From Massilia frigida (GTDB taxonomy: Bacteria; Pseudomonadota; Gammaproteobacteria; Burkholderiales; Burkholderiaceae_D), in contig NZ_WHJG01000002.1 of the NCBI RefSeq assembly GCF_011682175.1, positions 186,001 through 250,000 on the forward strand: 64,000 nucleotides of DNA. Reading direction: 5' to 3'. The notes beneath the pieces are model-generated. The model was not told where the DNA came from, searched no databases, and was given only the letters and a program-made list of their open reading frames with translations. Shown piece by piece: positions 7,373 through 14,916 of the stretch. Every line of letters starts with the position of its first letter. The stretch's first letter is position 1. The position numbers and the translations under genes are program-made.

Positions 7373-9481
7373 ATGTCATCGCCAAAATTCAAGCAGTCCG
7401 TCATCGCCCTGTCCATCGTGCAGGCGTTCGCCTTTTCCGCTCACGCGCAAACGACCTCGCAGGCCATGCCTGAAGTCGTCGTCACCGGCGCCAAGCAGCT
7501 CGGCGCCGGCCACGCCAGCGTGGCCGGCTTCTCCGACACGCCGCTGCTGTACACGCCGGCCACGGTGGTGTCGATCAGCCGCGAACAGATGCAGGACTAC
7601 AGCATCCGCAACAGCACCGACGCCATGAAGTTCGACGCCAGCGTCAGCGATTCGTACAACGCCGTCGGCTACGCCGAGCAGTTCTCGATCCGCGGCTTCG
7701 CACTCAATAATGGCGCGAGCTACCGCAAGGACGGCATCGCCATCGCGGGCGACACCCAGATCCCGCTCGAAAACAAGGAGCGTATCGAGATCCTCAAGGG
7801 CCTGTCCGGCCTGCAGGCCGGCGTGACCGCGCCGGGCGGCATCGTCAACTACGCGCTCAAGCGCCCGACCGCCGCGCCACTGCGCTCGGTCACCGTGGAA
7901 GCGCGCGAGCGCGGCACCGTGTATGGCGCCATGGACCTGGGCGGCCGCTTCGAGGATAAGCGCTTCGGCTACCGCGTCAACGCCGCCGGCGAGCGCCTGC
8001 GCTCCTACGTCAAGGGCGCGGATGGCGAGCGTTCCTTTGTTTCCGGTGCGTTCGACTGGCAGATTTCGCCGCAGGCGCTGCTGCAGCTCGACATGGACTA
8101 TCAAAAGAAAACGCAGATCACCGCACCCGGCTACCAGCTGATTCGCGGCGTCGCGCTGCCGACCAATATCTCGCCGAAAATGCTGCTCAATGAACAGCCG
8201 TGGACCAAGCCGGTCGACACCCGCACCAGCAATATCGGCCTGCGCTTCGAGTACCTGATCAACGACGCCTGGCGCACGACGATTACCGCCAACAAGCATG
8301 AATTCAAGCGCGACGACTTCACCGCCTTCCCTTACGGTTGCAGCAACGAGGGCGAGGGTTTCTATCCGGGCTACTGCTCGAACGGCGACTACGATGTGTA
8401 CGACTACCAGAGCGTGGGTGAACGCAAGTCGCCGCTCGGCGCGCAGGCCCTGTTGCAGGGCAAGTTCGCTACCGGCGCGATTGGCCACGAACTGACCATC
8501 GGTGCGACGTATCTTGAACGCAGCGACAAGGCCGGCGAGTATGTGTACGACTACGTCGGCTACAGCAATATCTACAACAACCTGATCGTCCCGCCGGTGG
8601 ACGCCAGCCGCACGACCGGGCCAATCACCGAACGCCTGAACGACCATGAACGCGGCTTCGTGGTGCAGGACATCCTGTCGCTGGGCGCGCAGTTCAAGCT
8701 GCACACCGGCTTGCGCTATGCGGCCATCAAGCGCAATGCGACCACAGACACCAACTTTTTGCTGCCGAACGTGGCGCTGGTGTACAACCCGACGCCTGAC
8801 TGGACGATCTACGGCTCGCTGGCGCACGGAATGGAACACGGCGGCGTGGCGCCGAAGCGCACCACCAATCAATTCGCGTCGCTCGAACCGAGCCGCTCGA
8901 AGCAGGTGGAATTTGGCGTGAAGGCGATGGTCGGCGATGCGCTCAGCATGTCGGCGTCGGTGTTCAGCATCGTCAAGGGGCTGGAATACACCAACGCGGC
9001 CAATACGTTCGTACGCAGCGGCGAGCAAAAGCACAATGGACTGGAACTGGCCGCCCAGGGCAAGGCTGGCAAGGACTTGAAATACAGCGTCTCGCTGATG
9101 GCGCTCGATACGCAGCAGGAAGGCACGGGCACCGCCTCACTGGACGGCAAGCGCGTGACCAATGTACCGAAGTTCAAAACGGCGACGGTGCTGGAATATG
9201 CGGTGCCAGCGGTCGCGGGTTTGAAGGTCAACGGGATGTGGCAGTACACCGGCAAGAAGGCATTCGACATCGAGAACAAGACGATGGTGCCGGGTTACAG
9301 CGTGTTCAACCTGGGCACGGCGTACGCGACGCGATTCGCCGGTGTGTCGACGACCGTGCGCGCGACGGTCGACAACGTGGCGGACAAGTTCTACTGGCGC
9401 GATGTGACCCCGGAACTGGGTGGATATCTGCTGCCGGGTGCTCCGCGTACGGTGCGGGTATCGGCGCAGTTTGATTTTTAA
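7373..9481 (+). CDS. TonB-dependent outer membrane receptor (putative thiamine uptake)
   Basis: A 702-residue TonB-dependent transporter. The signal peptide ends at about residue 25 (AHA|Q), the TonB box is at residues 33-39 (PEVVVTG), and the plug domain includes FSIRGFALNNG and IEILKGLSGL. A long beta-barrel follows, ending in Phe (VSAQFDF) as outer-membrane proteins do. Sequence style is that of siderophore receptors, but the upstream TPP riboswitch assigns it to thiamine or a thiamine precursor. TPP-regulated TonB receptors are known from comparative genomics of thiamine metabolism. A pnuC-type permease and kinase gene lie immediately downstream in convergent orientation. Confidence 0.9.
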   Translation: MSSPKFKQSVIALSIVQAFAFSAHAQTTSQAMPEVVVTGAKQLGAGHASVAGFSDTPLLYTPATVVSISREQMQDYSIRNSTDAMKFDASVSDSYNAVGYAEQFSIRGFALNNGASYRKDGIAIAGDTQIPLENKERIEILKGLSGLQAGVTAPGGIVNYALKRPTAAPLRSVTVEARERGTVYGAMDLGGRFEDKRFGYRVNAAGERLRSYVKGADGERSFVSGAFDWQISPQALLQLDMDYQKKTQITAPGYQLIRGVALPTNISPKMLLNEQPWTKPVDTRTSNIGLRFEYLINDAWRTTITANKHEFKRDDFTAFPYGCSNEGEGFYPGYCSNGDYDVYDYQSVGERKSPLGAQALLQGKFATGAIGHELTIGATYLERSDKAGEYVYDYVGYSNIYNNLIVPPVDASRTTGPITERLNDHERGFVVQDILSLGAQFKLHTGLRYAAIKRNATTDTNFLLPNVALVYNPTPDWTIYGSLAHGMEHGGVAPKRTTNQFASLEPSRSKQVEFGVKAMVGDALSMSASVFSIVKGLEYTNAANTFVRSGEQKHNGLELAAQGKAGKDLKYSVSLMALDTQQEGTGTASLDGKRVTNVPKFKTATVLEYAVPAVAGLKVNGMWQYTGKKAFDIENKTMVPGYSVFNLGTAYATRFAGVSTTVRATVDNVADKFYWRDVTPELGGYLLPGAPRTVRVSAQFDF

Positions 9482-9496
9482 GTAAAGTACCGACAC

Positions 9497-9554
9497 CGCT
9501 AACCGGAAAACCGTCGTTCCTGCCATTGGCAGAAACGACGGCGAAGAGTTAGCG
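9497..9554. terminator. Long hairpin between convergent receptor and kinase genes
   Basis: The core stem is CCGTCGTT / AACGACGG with an inner CTGCCA / TGGCAG (9511-9541). Outer arms CGCTAAC (9497-9503) and GTTAGCG (9548-9554) extend it into the end of the kinase gene. It is probably a shared bidirectional terminator, although no U-tract is present. Confidence 0.6.
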
Positions 9555-10070
9555 ATACGCGGTAAGCAACCGTATCGCCTGCACCATCCGCTCGTCCAGA
9601 CTCCCTGTCACCAGCGAATACCCGATCCCCCGCTCGTCAAGCATCTGAACCACCTGCTCATGAATCGTCTGGCGCACCGCCTCCGATTCGCGCTGCAAAC
9701 CATCCGCCTCCCACGGCCCATCCGGCGCCGTCACGAGCGTTATCGCATAGTCATGGCGCTGCTCCAGCACTGACAACTGCGCATCGACCCTGTTCCAGTA
9801 CCAGCGGCTATAAATAGCCGTCATCAGCGGCGTGGTATCGCAGAACAGGAAGCGGCTGGCCTGCCGTGCCGCCGCGTCTTCGCGCGCCATCTGGGTCAGC
9901 GCGATCGGAAACTGGTCGCTCTCTTGCGGCACGCGGCCGGTGGCATCGACAAACTCGCGCAGGTACTCGGGCACCCACACGGTTCCGAAGTGCGTCGCCA
10001 GCGCGGCGGCCAGCGTCGACTTCCCTGACGATTCGGCGCCCAGGATGGCAACCCGCAGCACCGGCGTCAT
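9549..10070 (-). CDS. NadR-like P-loop kinase/ATPase
   Basis: A 173-residue protein with a Walker A motif GAESSGKST at residues 11-19, followed by VWVPEYLREFVD and a Walker B-like LFCDTTPLM. This is the pattern of the ribosylnicotinamide kinase domain of NadR. The N-terminal HTH and nucleotidyltransferase domains of full NadR are absent. Its ATG overlaps the pnuC stop by four bases (ATGA), so it is translationally coupled to the permease. The expected job is phosphorylating the imported vitamin to trap it. The family points to nicotinamide riboside; the neighbouring TPP riboswitch points to thiamine. The sequence alone does not decide. Confidence 0.8.
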   Translation of the reverse strand: MTPVLRVAILGAESSGKSTLAAALATHFGTVWVPEYLREFVDATGRVPQESDQFPIALTQMAREDAAARQASRFLFCDTTPLMTAIYSRWYWNRVDAQLSVLEQRHDYAITLVTAPDGPWEADGLQRESEAVRQTIHEQVVQMLDERGIGYSLVTGSLDERMVQAIRLLTAYR

Positions 10071-10663
10071 GGCTTGCCGTCCGCAACGCGCGCCCAGGCG
10101 CGCCATCCGAAGCACGCCATCACGACAAACGCCGCATACAGCACCGCCGTCGCATGCAGGTCCTTGTGGATGTACAAACCGACATACAGCACATCGACCA
10201 CGATCCACACGATCCAGTTTTCAACCTTCTTGCGCGATAAAAGCAGCTGGCCGAGCAGGCTGCCCGCCGTCAGGAAACCGTCGATGTGCGGCACGTCGGT
10301 GTCGGTCAGGGTGCGCAGCGCGTAGCCGATCGCGGCGAACAGCACCAGCCAGCCGGCGATGCCGCCAATCCAGCCACGGGGGCTCGAGCGCGTCGCCACC
10401 AGCGGCGCATGCTGCTCACCACCATGCAGCCACTGATACCAGCCCCATACCGACACGGCGATGAACACGCCTTGCAGGCCCATGTCGCCGTACAGGCGCG
10501 CGTTGAAAAAGACGACGCCGTAGACGGCCGACGAGGCGATGGCGAACAGCCACGCCCAGTGAATCTGGCGGATATTGAGCACGACGGTGATGACCGACAG
10601 GACCAGCGCCGTCAATTCGAGCCGTGTGGTGGCCAGGCCAAGCAGGACAAAGGATTCGTTCAT
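10067..10663 (-). CDS. pnuC: PnuC-family vitamin permease (NR or thiamine, PnuT-like)
   Basis: A 198-residue membrane protein with about seven hydrophobic helices. It carries the PnuC signature ENWIVWIVVDVLYVGLYIHK followed by TAVLYAAFVVMACFGWRAW, and the aromatic motif VWGWYQW earlier on. PnuC-type proteins import nicotinamide riboside (PnuC), thiamine (PnuT) or riboflavin (PnuX) by facilitated diffusion, trapped by a kinase. Here a kinase gene overlaps the 3' end. The start ATG at 10661-10663 lacks a good Shine-Dalgarno, so the N-terminus is uncertain. Only 86 bp separate it from the S46 peptidase stop on the same strand, so read-through from upstream is possible. Confidence 0.88.
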   Translation of the reverse strand: MNESFVLLGLATTRLELTALVLSVITVVLNIRQIHWAWLFAIASSAVYGVVFFNARLYGDMGLQGVFIAVSVWGWYQWLHGGEQHAPLVATRSSPRGWIGGIAGWLVLFAAIGYALRTLTDTDVPHIDGFLTAGSLLGQLLLSRKKVENWIVWIVVDVLYVGLYIHKDLHATAVLYAAFVVMACFGWRAWARVADGKP

Positions 10664-10716
10664 ACGGAGGGAGTGGCGGAAAGTGGCGCAATTGTAGCGT
10701 ATGCGCCGCTTTCCAA

Positions 10717-10741
10717 AAGGTGGGAACGCGGTCCCCACCTT
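10717..10741 (-). terminator. Intrinsic terminator of the S46 peptidase gene
   Basis: Arms AAGGTGGG and CCCACCTT (8 bp, 9-base loop) lie eight bases after the peptidase stop on the minus strand, followed by TTTT then GG. It separates the peptidase from pnuC. Confidence 0.6.
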
Positions 10742-10749
10742 GAGCTCAT

Positions 10750-12897
10750 TTATTTACGCGGGTACTTGATGGTCATTTCCTTGAGCAGGTTGTCGGCATG
10801 GTCGACTTCCTTCATCACCCACAGCATGTAGCGGATGTCCACGTGAATGGCGCGCGTGATGTCGCCGTCGAAGTACCAGTCCTTGGTTACCGATTCATAG
10901 GTCGAATCGAAGTTCAGGCCAACCAGTTCGCCGCGCTTGTTCATCACGGCGGAACCGGAGTTGCCACCCGTGGTATCGGCGCTGGACAGGAAATTGACCG
11001 GCACCGTGTTCAGCACCGGGTCCTTGAACACGCCATAGCGCTTCTCCTTGACCGCATCGAGCAGCGGCTTCGGTGCGTTGAACGGCTCGGTGGCGGTGTG
11101 CTTCTCGACGATGCCTTCGACCGTCGTGAACGGGCCCTTGACGATGCCGTCGCGCGGCGAGTACGGCGCCACCGTGCCGAAGGTCACGCGCAGGGTCGAG
11201 TTGGCGTCGGCGTAGACCGGCTTGCCTTGCGACTTCTTCCACGCGATCACGGCCGACATGTATTGCGGGATGATGCGTTCGAGGTTGCCGTCGATTTCCT
11301 TGCGGCGGTTTTCCAGCGCCATGGTCACCTCATGCAGCTTGACGGCCAGCTTGATGAAGGCGTCGTCCGATTTGGCAAACGCCGCCGCATCCTTGCCGAT
11401 CCAGCCCAGGCGCTTGGCGGTGTCGCCCAGGTCCGACTGTTTGTACAGCGCGCCGACGGCGTCCGGCGCCGGCAACAGCGCGTCCAGGCCTTGCGGATGC
11501 ATCTTCGCGGCCAGCTTCTGGTAGCGCTGCAAGCCGGCGCCAAAGCGCGCCTCGTCCACGCTGCCGACGTACGATTGCTCAAGGCGGATCAGGCGCGCCT
11601 TGATGAACGACAGGTCGCGCTCCTGGTAAGCGGATTCGCGCTTGGCATCGGGCTTGGCCGCTTCCAGCGCCAGGCGGTAGACGGTGCGCGCGCTTTTCAG
11701 CAGGTCGCTGTTACCAGCGACCGACCAGGCGAATTCCTGTTCCGACAATGCCATGTCGGCGGCGATGGCGGCGTCCAGGTCGGCCAGCAGCGTCGGCGAC
11801 ACGCCCTGCTGGTTACCCGGCTTGTTGAACCAGGCGCGGAACTCAGCGTCCTGCACATCCTTGATGGCGGCGATGTCCTTGCGTGCGAAGCCGTCGAGCA
11901 GGCCCTGGGTTTTCTTGAGCACGTTGTTGATGCCCTTGACCACGCTGGCGTAGCGCACGTCGTGGGCGGCATTGCCCCTGGTGGCGGCGGCGATGACGGC
12001 CAGGTCGGCCTGCATTTCGGCCACGCGCACCGGGAAGTTGGCGTCGCGCGCGAAGCGGATCTCGGACGGCAGCTTGTAGCGGCTGGTGCGGCCGGGGTAA
12101 CCGGCCAGCAGGATCGGATCGCCATTCTTCAGGCCTTCGGCCGAGACGACCAGGAAGTCCTTGGATTTGTACGGCACGTTGTCGGGCGACGGATCGGCCG
12201 GACGGCCATCCTTGCCGACGTAAGCGCGCAGGAAGGAGTAGTCGCCGGTCTGGCGCGGCCACTCGAAGTTATCGACCTCGCCGCCGAAATTGCCGATCAT
12301 GTCCGATGGCGCGTACACCAGGCGCACATCGCGGATCATCAGCTGGCGGATGCGGTAATACTCAAGGCCACGGTGAAAGCTCGGTACCGAGCAGCGATAC
12401 GCCTTGTCGGTCTCGCATTCGGCGGTCAGCGCCTTGATGCGGTTCTGGACTTCCTCATTGCGCTCGCGCCCGGACATCGACGGCGACAGGCCCTTGAGCA
12501 CGCGGTCGGTGACGTTTTCGACTTTTTCCGTGACATAGACCAGGGTATTCGGGCCGCCCGGCAGTTCGGCGTCGCGCGTCTTGGCGAGGAAGCCGTTGAC
12601 GATGTAGTTCTTGTCGGCGGTCGAATTGCGCTGGATGGCGCCATAGGCGCAGTGGTGATTGGTGACCACCAGTCCATCGCCGGACACGAACGAGGCCGAG
12701 CAGCCGCCCACCGACACGATGGCGCTCATGGGATGCTTGGACAGGTCGGCCAGCTTCTCGGCAGGGATGGTGATGCCGATGCGTTTCAGTTCCGACGACA
12801 GTTGCGGAAGCTGGTATGGCTGCCACTGGCCTTCATCGGCATTCGCGGTAGCGAATACGCCGAGCAGGGCGACGGGTAAGGCGATGGATTTCAACAA
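10750..12897 (-). CDS. S46-family dipeptidyl-peptidase (DPP7/DPP11 type)
   Basis: About 715 residues, the usual length of S46 peptidases. Chymotrypsin-like motifs are present: TNHHC (catalytic His81), TGDYSFLRAY (Asp219) and TTGGNSGSAV (Ser647). The His-Asp spacing matches characterised members. NFGGEVDNFEWPR and VDIRYMLWVM are also family hallmarks. The signal peptide runs LKSIALPVALLGVFATANA, and the product is probably periplasmic, releasing dipeptides from peptide N-termini. No ATG fits; a TTG at 12895-12897 preceded by TGGGG places the signal peptide at the N-terminus. Eighteen residues after the Ser, where Gly marks DPP7-like and Arg marks DPP11-like specificity, there is Ser665. Confidence 0.9.
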   Translation of the reverse strand: MLKSIALPVALLGVFATANADEGQWQPYQLPQLSSELKRIGITIPAEKLADLSKHPMSAIVSVGGCSASFVSGDGLVVTNHHCAYGAIQRNSTADKNYIVNGFLAKTRDAELPGGPNTLVYVTEKVENVTDRVLKGLSPSMSGRERNEEVQNRIKALTAECETDKAYRCSVPSFHRGLEYYRIRQLMIRDVRLVYAPSDMIGNFGGEVDNFEWPRQTGDYSFLRAYVGKDGRPADPSPDNVPYKSKDFLVVSAEGLKNGDPILLAGYPGRTSRYKLPSEIRFARDANFPVRVAEMQADLAVIAAATRGNAAHDVRYASVVKGINNVLKKTQGLLDGFARKDIAAIKDVQDAEFRAWFNKPGNQQGVSPTLLADLDAAIAADMALSEQEFAWSVAGNSDLLKSARTVYRLALEAAKPDAKRESAYQERDLSFIKARLIRLEQSYVGSVDEARFGAGLQRYQKLAAKMHPQGLDALLPAPDAVGALYKQSDLGDTAKRLGWIGKDAAAFAKSDDAFIKLAVKLHEVTMALENRRKEIDGNLERIIPQYMSAVIAWKKSQGKPVYADANSTLRVTFGTVAPYSPRDGIVKGPFTTVEGIVEKHTATEPFNAPKPLLDAVKEKRYGVFKDPVLNTVPVNFLSSADTTGGNSGSAVMNKRGELVGLNFDSTYESVTKDWYFDGDITRAIHVDIRYMLWVMKEVDHADNLLKEMTIKYPRK

Positions 12898-13042
12898 GAT
12901 ATACCCCAGAAGATAAAAGCAAGCGGGGAGTATATCGCTGATGCAAAGCGGTGGAAATGATTTTGTCGGGGGCGTATTGACGGCCGGCGTACCGGAAGCG
13001 GACGGTAGTCGGCGGGCCGATGGCATCGGCAACGCCCTGCGT

Positions 13043-13048
13043 TACAAT
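13043..13048 (+). promoter_or_regulatory. Possible -10 of the WG-repeat operon
   Basis: TACAAT (5 of 6) lies 31 bp before the first WG-gene ATG in the 181 bp divergent gap. No convincing -35 is present at the right distance. AATAATCACCTACAT just downstream reappears as AACAATCACTTACAT before the third WG gene (18184-18198), a sign that flanking DNA was duplicated with the gene. Confidence 0.3.
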
Positions 13049-13078
13049 CGACAGTTGACAAATAATCACCTACATTCC

Positions 13079-14875
13079 ATGTCCATGCCCTCCGTCGTCG
13101 TCATCAGAAACCCCATGAAAGCGGCGGGCGTGCCGCCCGATCTGCTGGTACTTCATCGCGGCCAGGTGCGCCAGCCTGTCCCCGCCCTGTTGCAGGTGCT
13201 CGGTGCATTTTGCGACGACGGCGACGGCGGCGCCATCGTGGCGGCAATCGCTGTCGACGGGCGCCATGGCTACCTGAACGCCAGCGGCGACTGGATCGTC
13301 GAACCCACCTTGAAAGACGCGCGTTCGTTCGGCAGCGATGGACTGGCGCGCTTTTGCGACCAGGGCCTGTGGGGCTACCGCAACCTGAAAGGCGACGTGG
13401 TCATCGCGGCCCAGTACGAAAAGGCGGAAGCGTTCAATTTCGGCCTGGCCGCCGTCAGGACCGGCAACCGTCAATGGCGCTACATCGATACCAGCGGGCA
13501 GTTCGCATTCGACGGTTTCCTGCGCCATGCCGGGCCGTTCACAGCGGCCGGCCTGGCCGTGGCGCGCGGCTCGACCTACAAAGGCGGCTACATCGACCGC
13601 AGCGGCGCGTGGGCGATCGCGCCACGTTTCGAGCGGCCGGCGCCGTTTTCAGCACTTGGCGTGGCCCCGGCCACCGAGGATGGCGAGCTGTATGGCATCA
13701 TCAACCAGCAGGGTGAATGGGTGCTGGCGCCCTGCCACAGCCAGATCGACGCCTTCAACGACGATGGTCTGGCCTACTTCCAGGCTGGCCAGAATCACGA
13801 AGGCTACCTCGATGCGAGCGGCGTTCCGGTCATCCGCGACATGTACAAGCTATCGCCGAGCATGTGCGGCGGCATCGTTGTACTGAACAACCTGAGATAC
13901 GTGACTGCGCGCGGCCCGCTGGCATTCGACGCTACCCTGGACTGGTTCGGCGACTTCAACCCGCACGGCTTCGCGCTTGCGCGCGCCTGCGGCGCGGCGC
14001 GGGGACCAGTGTGGGGCATCGCGCGCGCGGATGCGACCTTCGCGATGGCGCCAGCCGACATGCTTGAACCGCTGACGGACAAGGACCACAACATGGCCGG
14101 ATCACAGGCCGGCACGCCACTGGCCGCTTTCCTCGCACGCGACGGCAGCATCGCCATGCTCGACCGCGATGCCCGCGTCATGTTCCGCCTGCGCGCTCAA
14201 ACAGGCCCCAATGGCAGCTACGCGGCGCTGTACGACGATGCGGACCGCCTGCTGTGGCAAGGCCCGCCTTGCGCCGCGCTGCAACTGCCGCAGCCCTACG
14301 TATGCGCGTCCGCTGAGGCGCTGCTGGTCGAAGTGCGCTCCGTCGACGGGCTGGTCCCGTATGCCGAATCGATGGTCGCGGCAACCAATGCCAAACTTCA
14401 CAACATCGGCGTGCTGCTGCAAGCCGTGGAAAACGGCGAAGAGGAGACAGAAGGCGCTTACGCCTACACCACCGGCTACGATGACGTCTTCAACCAGGAC
14501 GACGATCCAGCCCCCGGCGCCAGGCTGGCAAGATCGCTGCGCACCAGGCGCCGTATCTTTCGCTCCTACCTCGACGAGGGCGAGAACATGCGTTTTGAAT
14601 TCCTCAACGATGAGCGCCACGACATGATGACGGAGATGTACGCGCGCTGCGTGGCGCGCCTGGCCGCGCATTTCGGCCCGCCCTCGCCCGATCCCGACTA
14701 CGCCGGCGCGGCGCCGGCGGCGGAGACACTGGCCTGGCGCATCGGGCAGCTGTGGCTGGGAATCTGGGCCGACAGCGAATATGGCGACGGCGACTCGTGG
14801 CAGCACATCTGGCTCATCTGCGCGCCGTCCCGCGAAGCGCTGGAAACGGCGCTGGCAAGCCACCGCGTTCCCTGA
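13079..14875 (+). CDS. WG-repeat protein, first paralogue (short form)
   Basis: A 598-residue protein without signal peptide or membrane segment, so probably cytoplasmic. Residues about 64-290 hold WG-type repeats (GYLNASGDWIVEP, GYRNLKGDVVIAAQY, RYIDTSGQFAF, GYIDRSGAWAIAPRF, YGIINQQGEWVLAP). The next module has ARVMFRLRA and SYAALYDDADRLLWQG. An acidic stretch near residue 480 precedes RRRIFRSYLDEGEN, and the end reads LWLGIWADSEYGDGDSWQHIWLICAPS. It is the first of three tandem paralogues and lacks their C-terminal extension. ATG 13079 aligns with the paralogues around an I-R-N motif. The function is unknown: WG repeats are described as repeat scaffolds, and no enzymatic motif is visible. 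Confidence 0.8.
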   Translation: MSMPSVVVIRNPMKAAGVPPDLLVLHRGQVRQPVPALLQVLGAFCDDGDGGAIVAAIAVDGRHGYLNASGDWIVEPTLKDARSFGSDGLARFCDQGLWGYRNLKGDVVIAAQYEKAEAFNFGLAAVRTGNRQWRYIDTSGQFAFDGFLRHAGPFTAAGLAVARGSTYKGGYIDRSGAWAIAPRFERPAPFSALGVAPATEDGELYGIINQQGEWVLAPCHSQIDAFNDDGLAYFQAGQNHEGYLDASGVPVIRDMYKLSPSMCGGIVVLNNLRYVTARGPLAFDATLDWFGDFNPHGFALARACGAARGPVWGIARADATFAMAPADMLEPLTDKDHNMAGSQAGTPLAAFLARDGSIAMLDRDARVMFRLRAQTGPNGSYAALYDDADRLLWQGPPCAALQLPQPYVCASAEALLVEVRSVDGLVPYAESMVAATNAKLHNIGVLLQAVENGEEETEGAYAYTTGYDDVFNQDDDPAPGARLARSLRTRRRIFRSYLDEGENMRFEFLNDERHDMMTEMYARCVARLAAHFGPPSPDPDYAGAAPAAETLAWRIGQLWLGIWADSEYGDGDSWQHIWLICAPSREALETALASHRVP

Positions 14876-14916
14876 GCGTCCACTATCACCGCCCAATCGA
14901 CTGACACATGCGACAT

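Noticed and set aside
10798..12879. A 693-codon open frame opposite the S46 peptidase gene
   Set aside because: It is the antisense shadow of a strongly supported gene in GC-rich DNA; its translation is low-complexity His/Arg/Gly/Gln-rich with no domain and no ribosome site.
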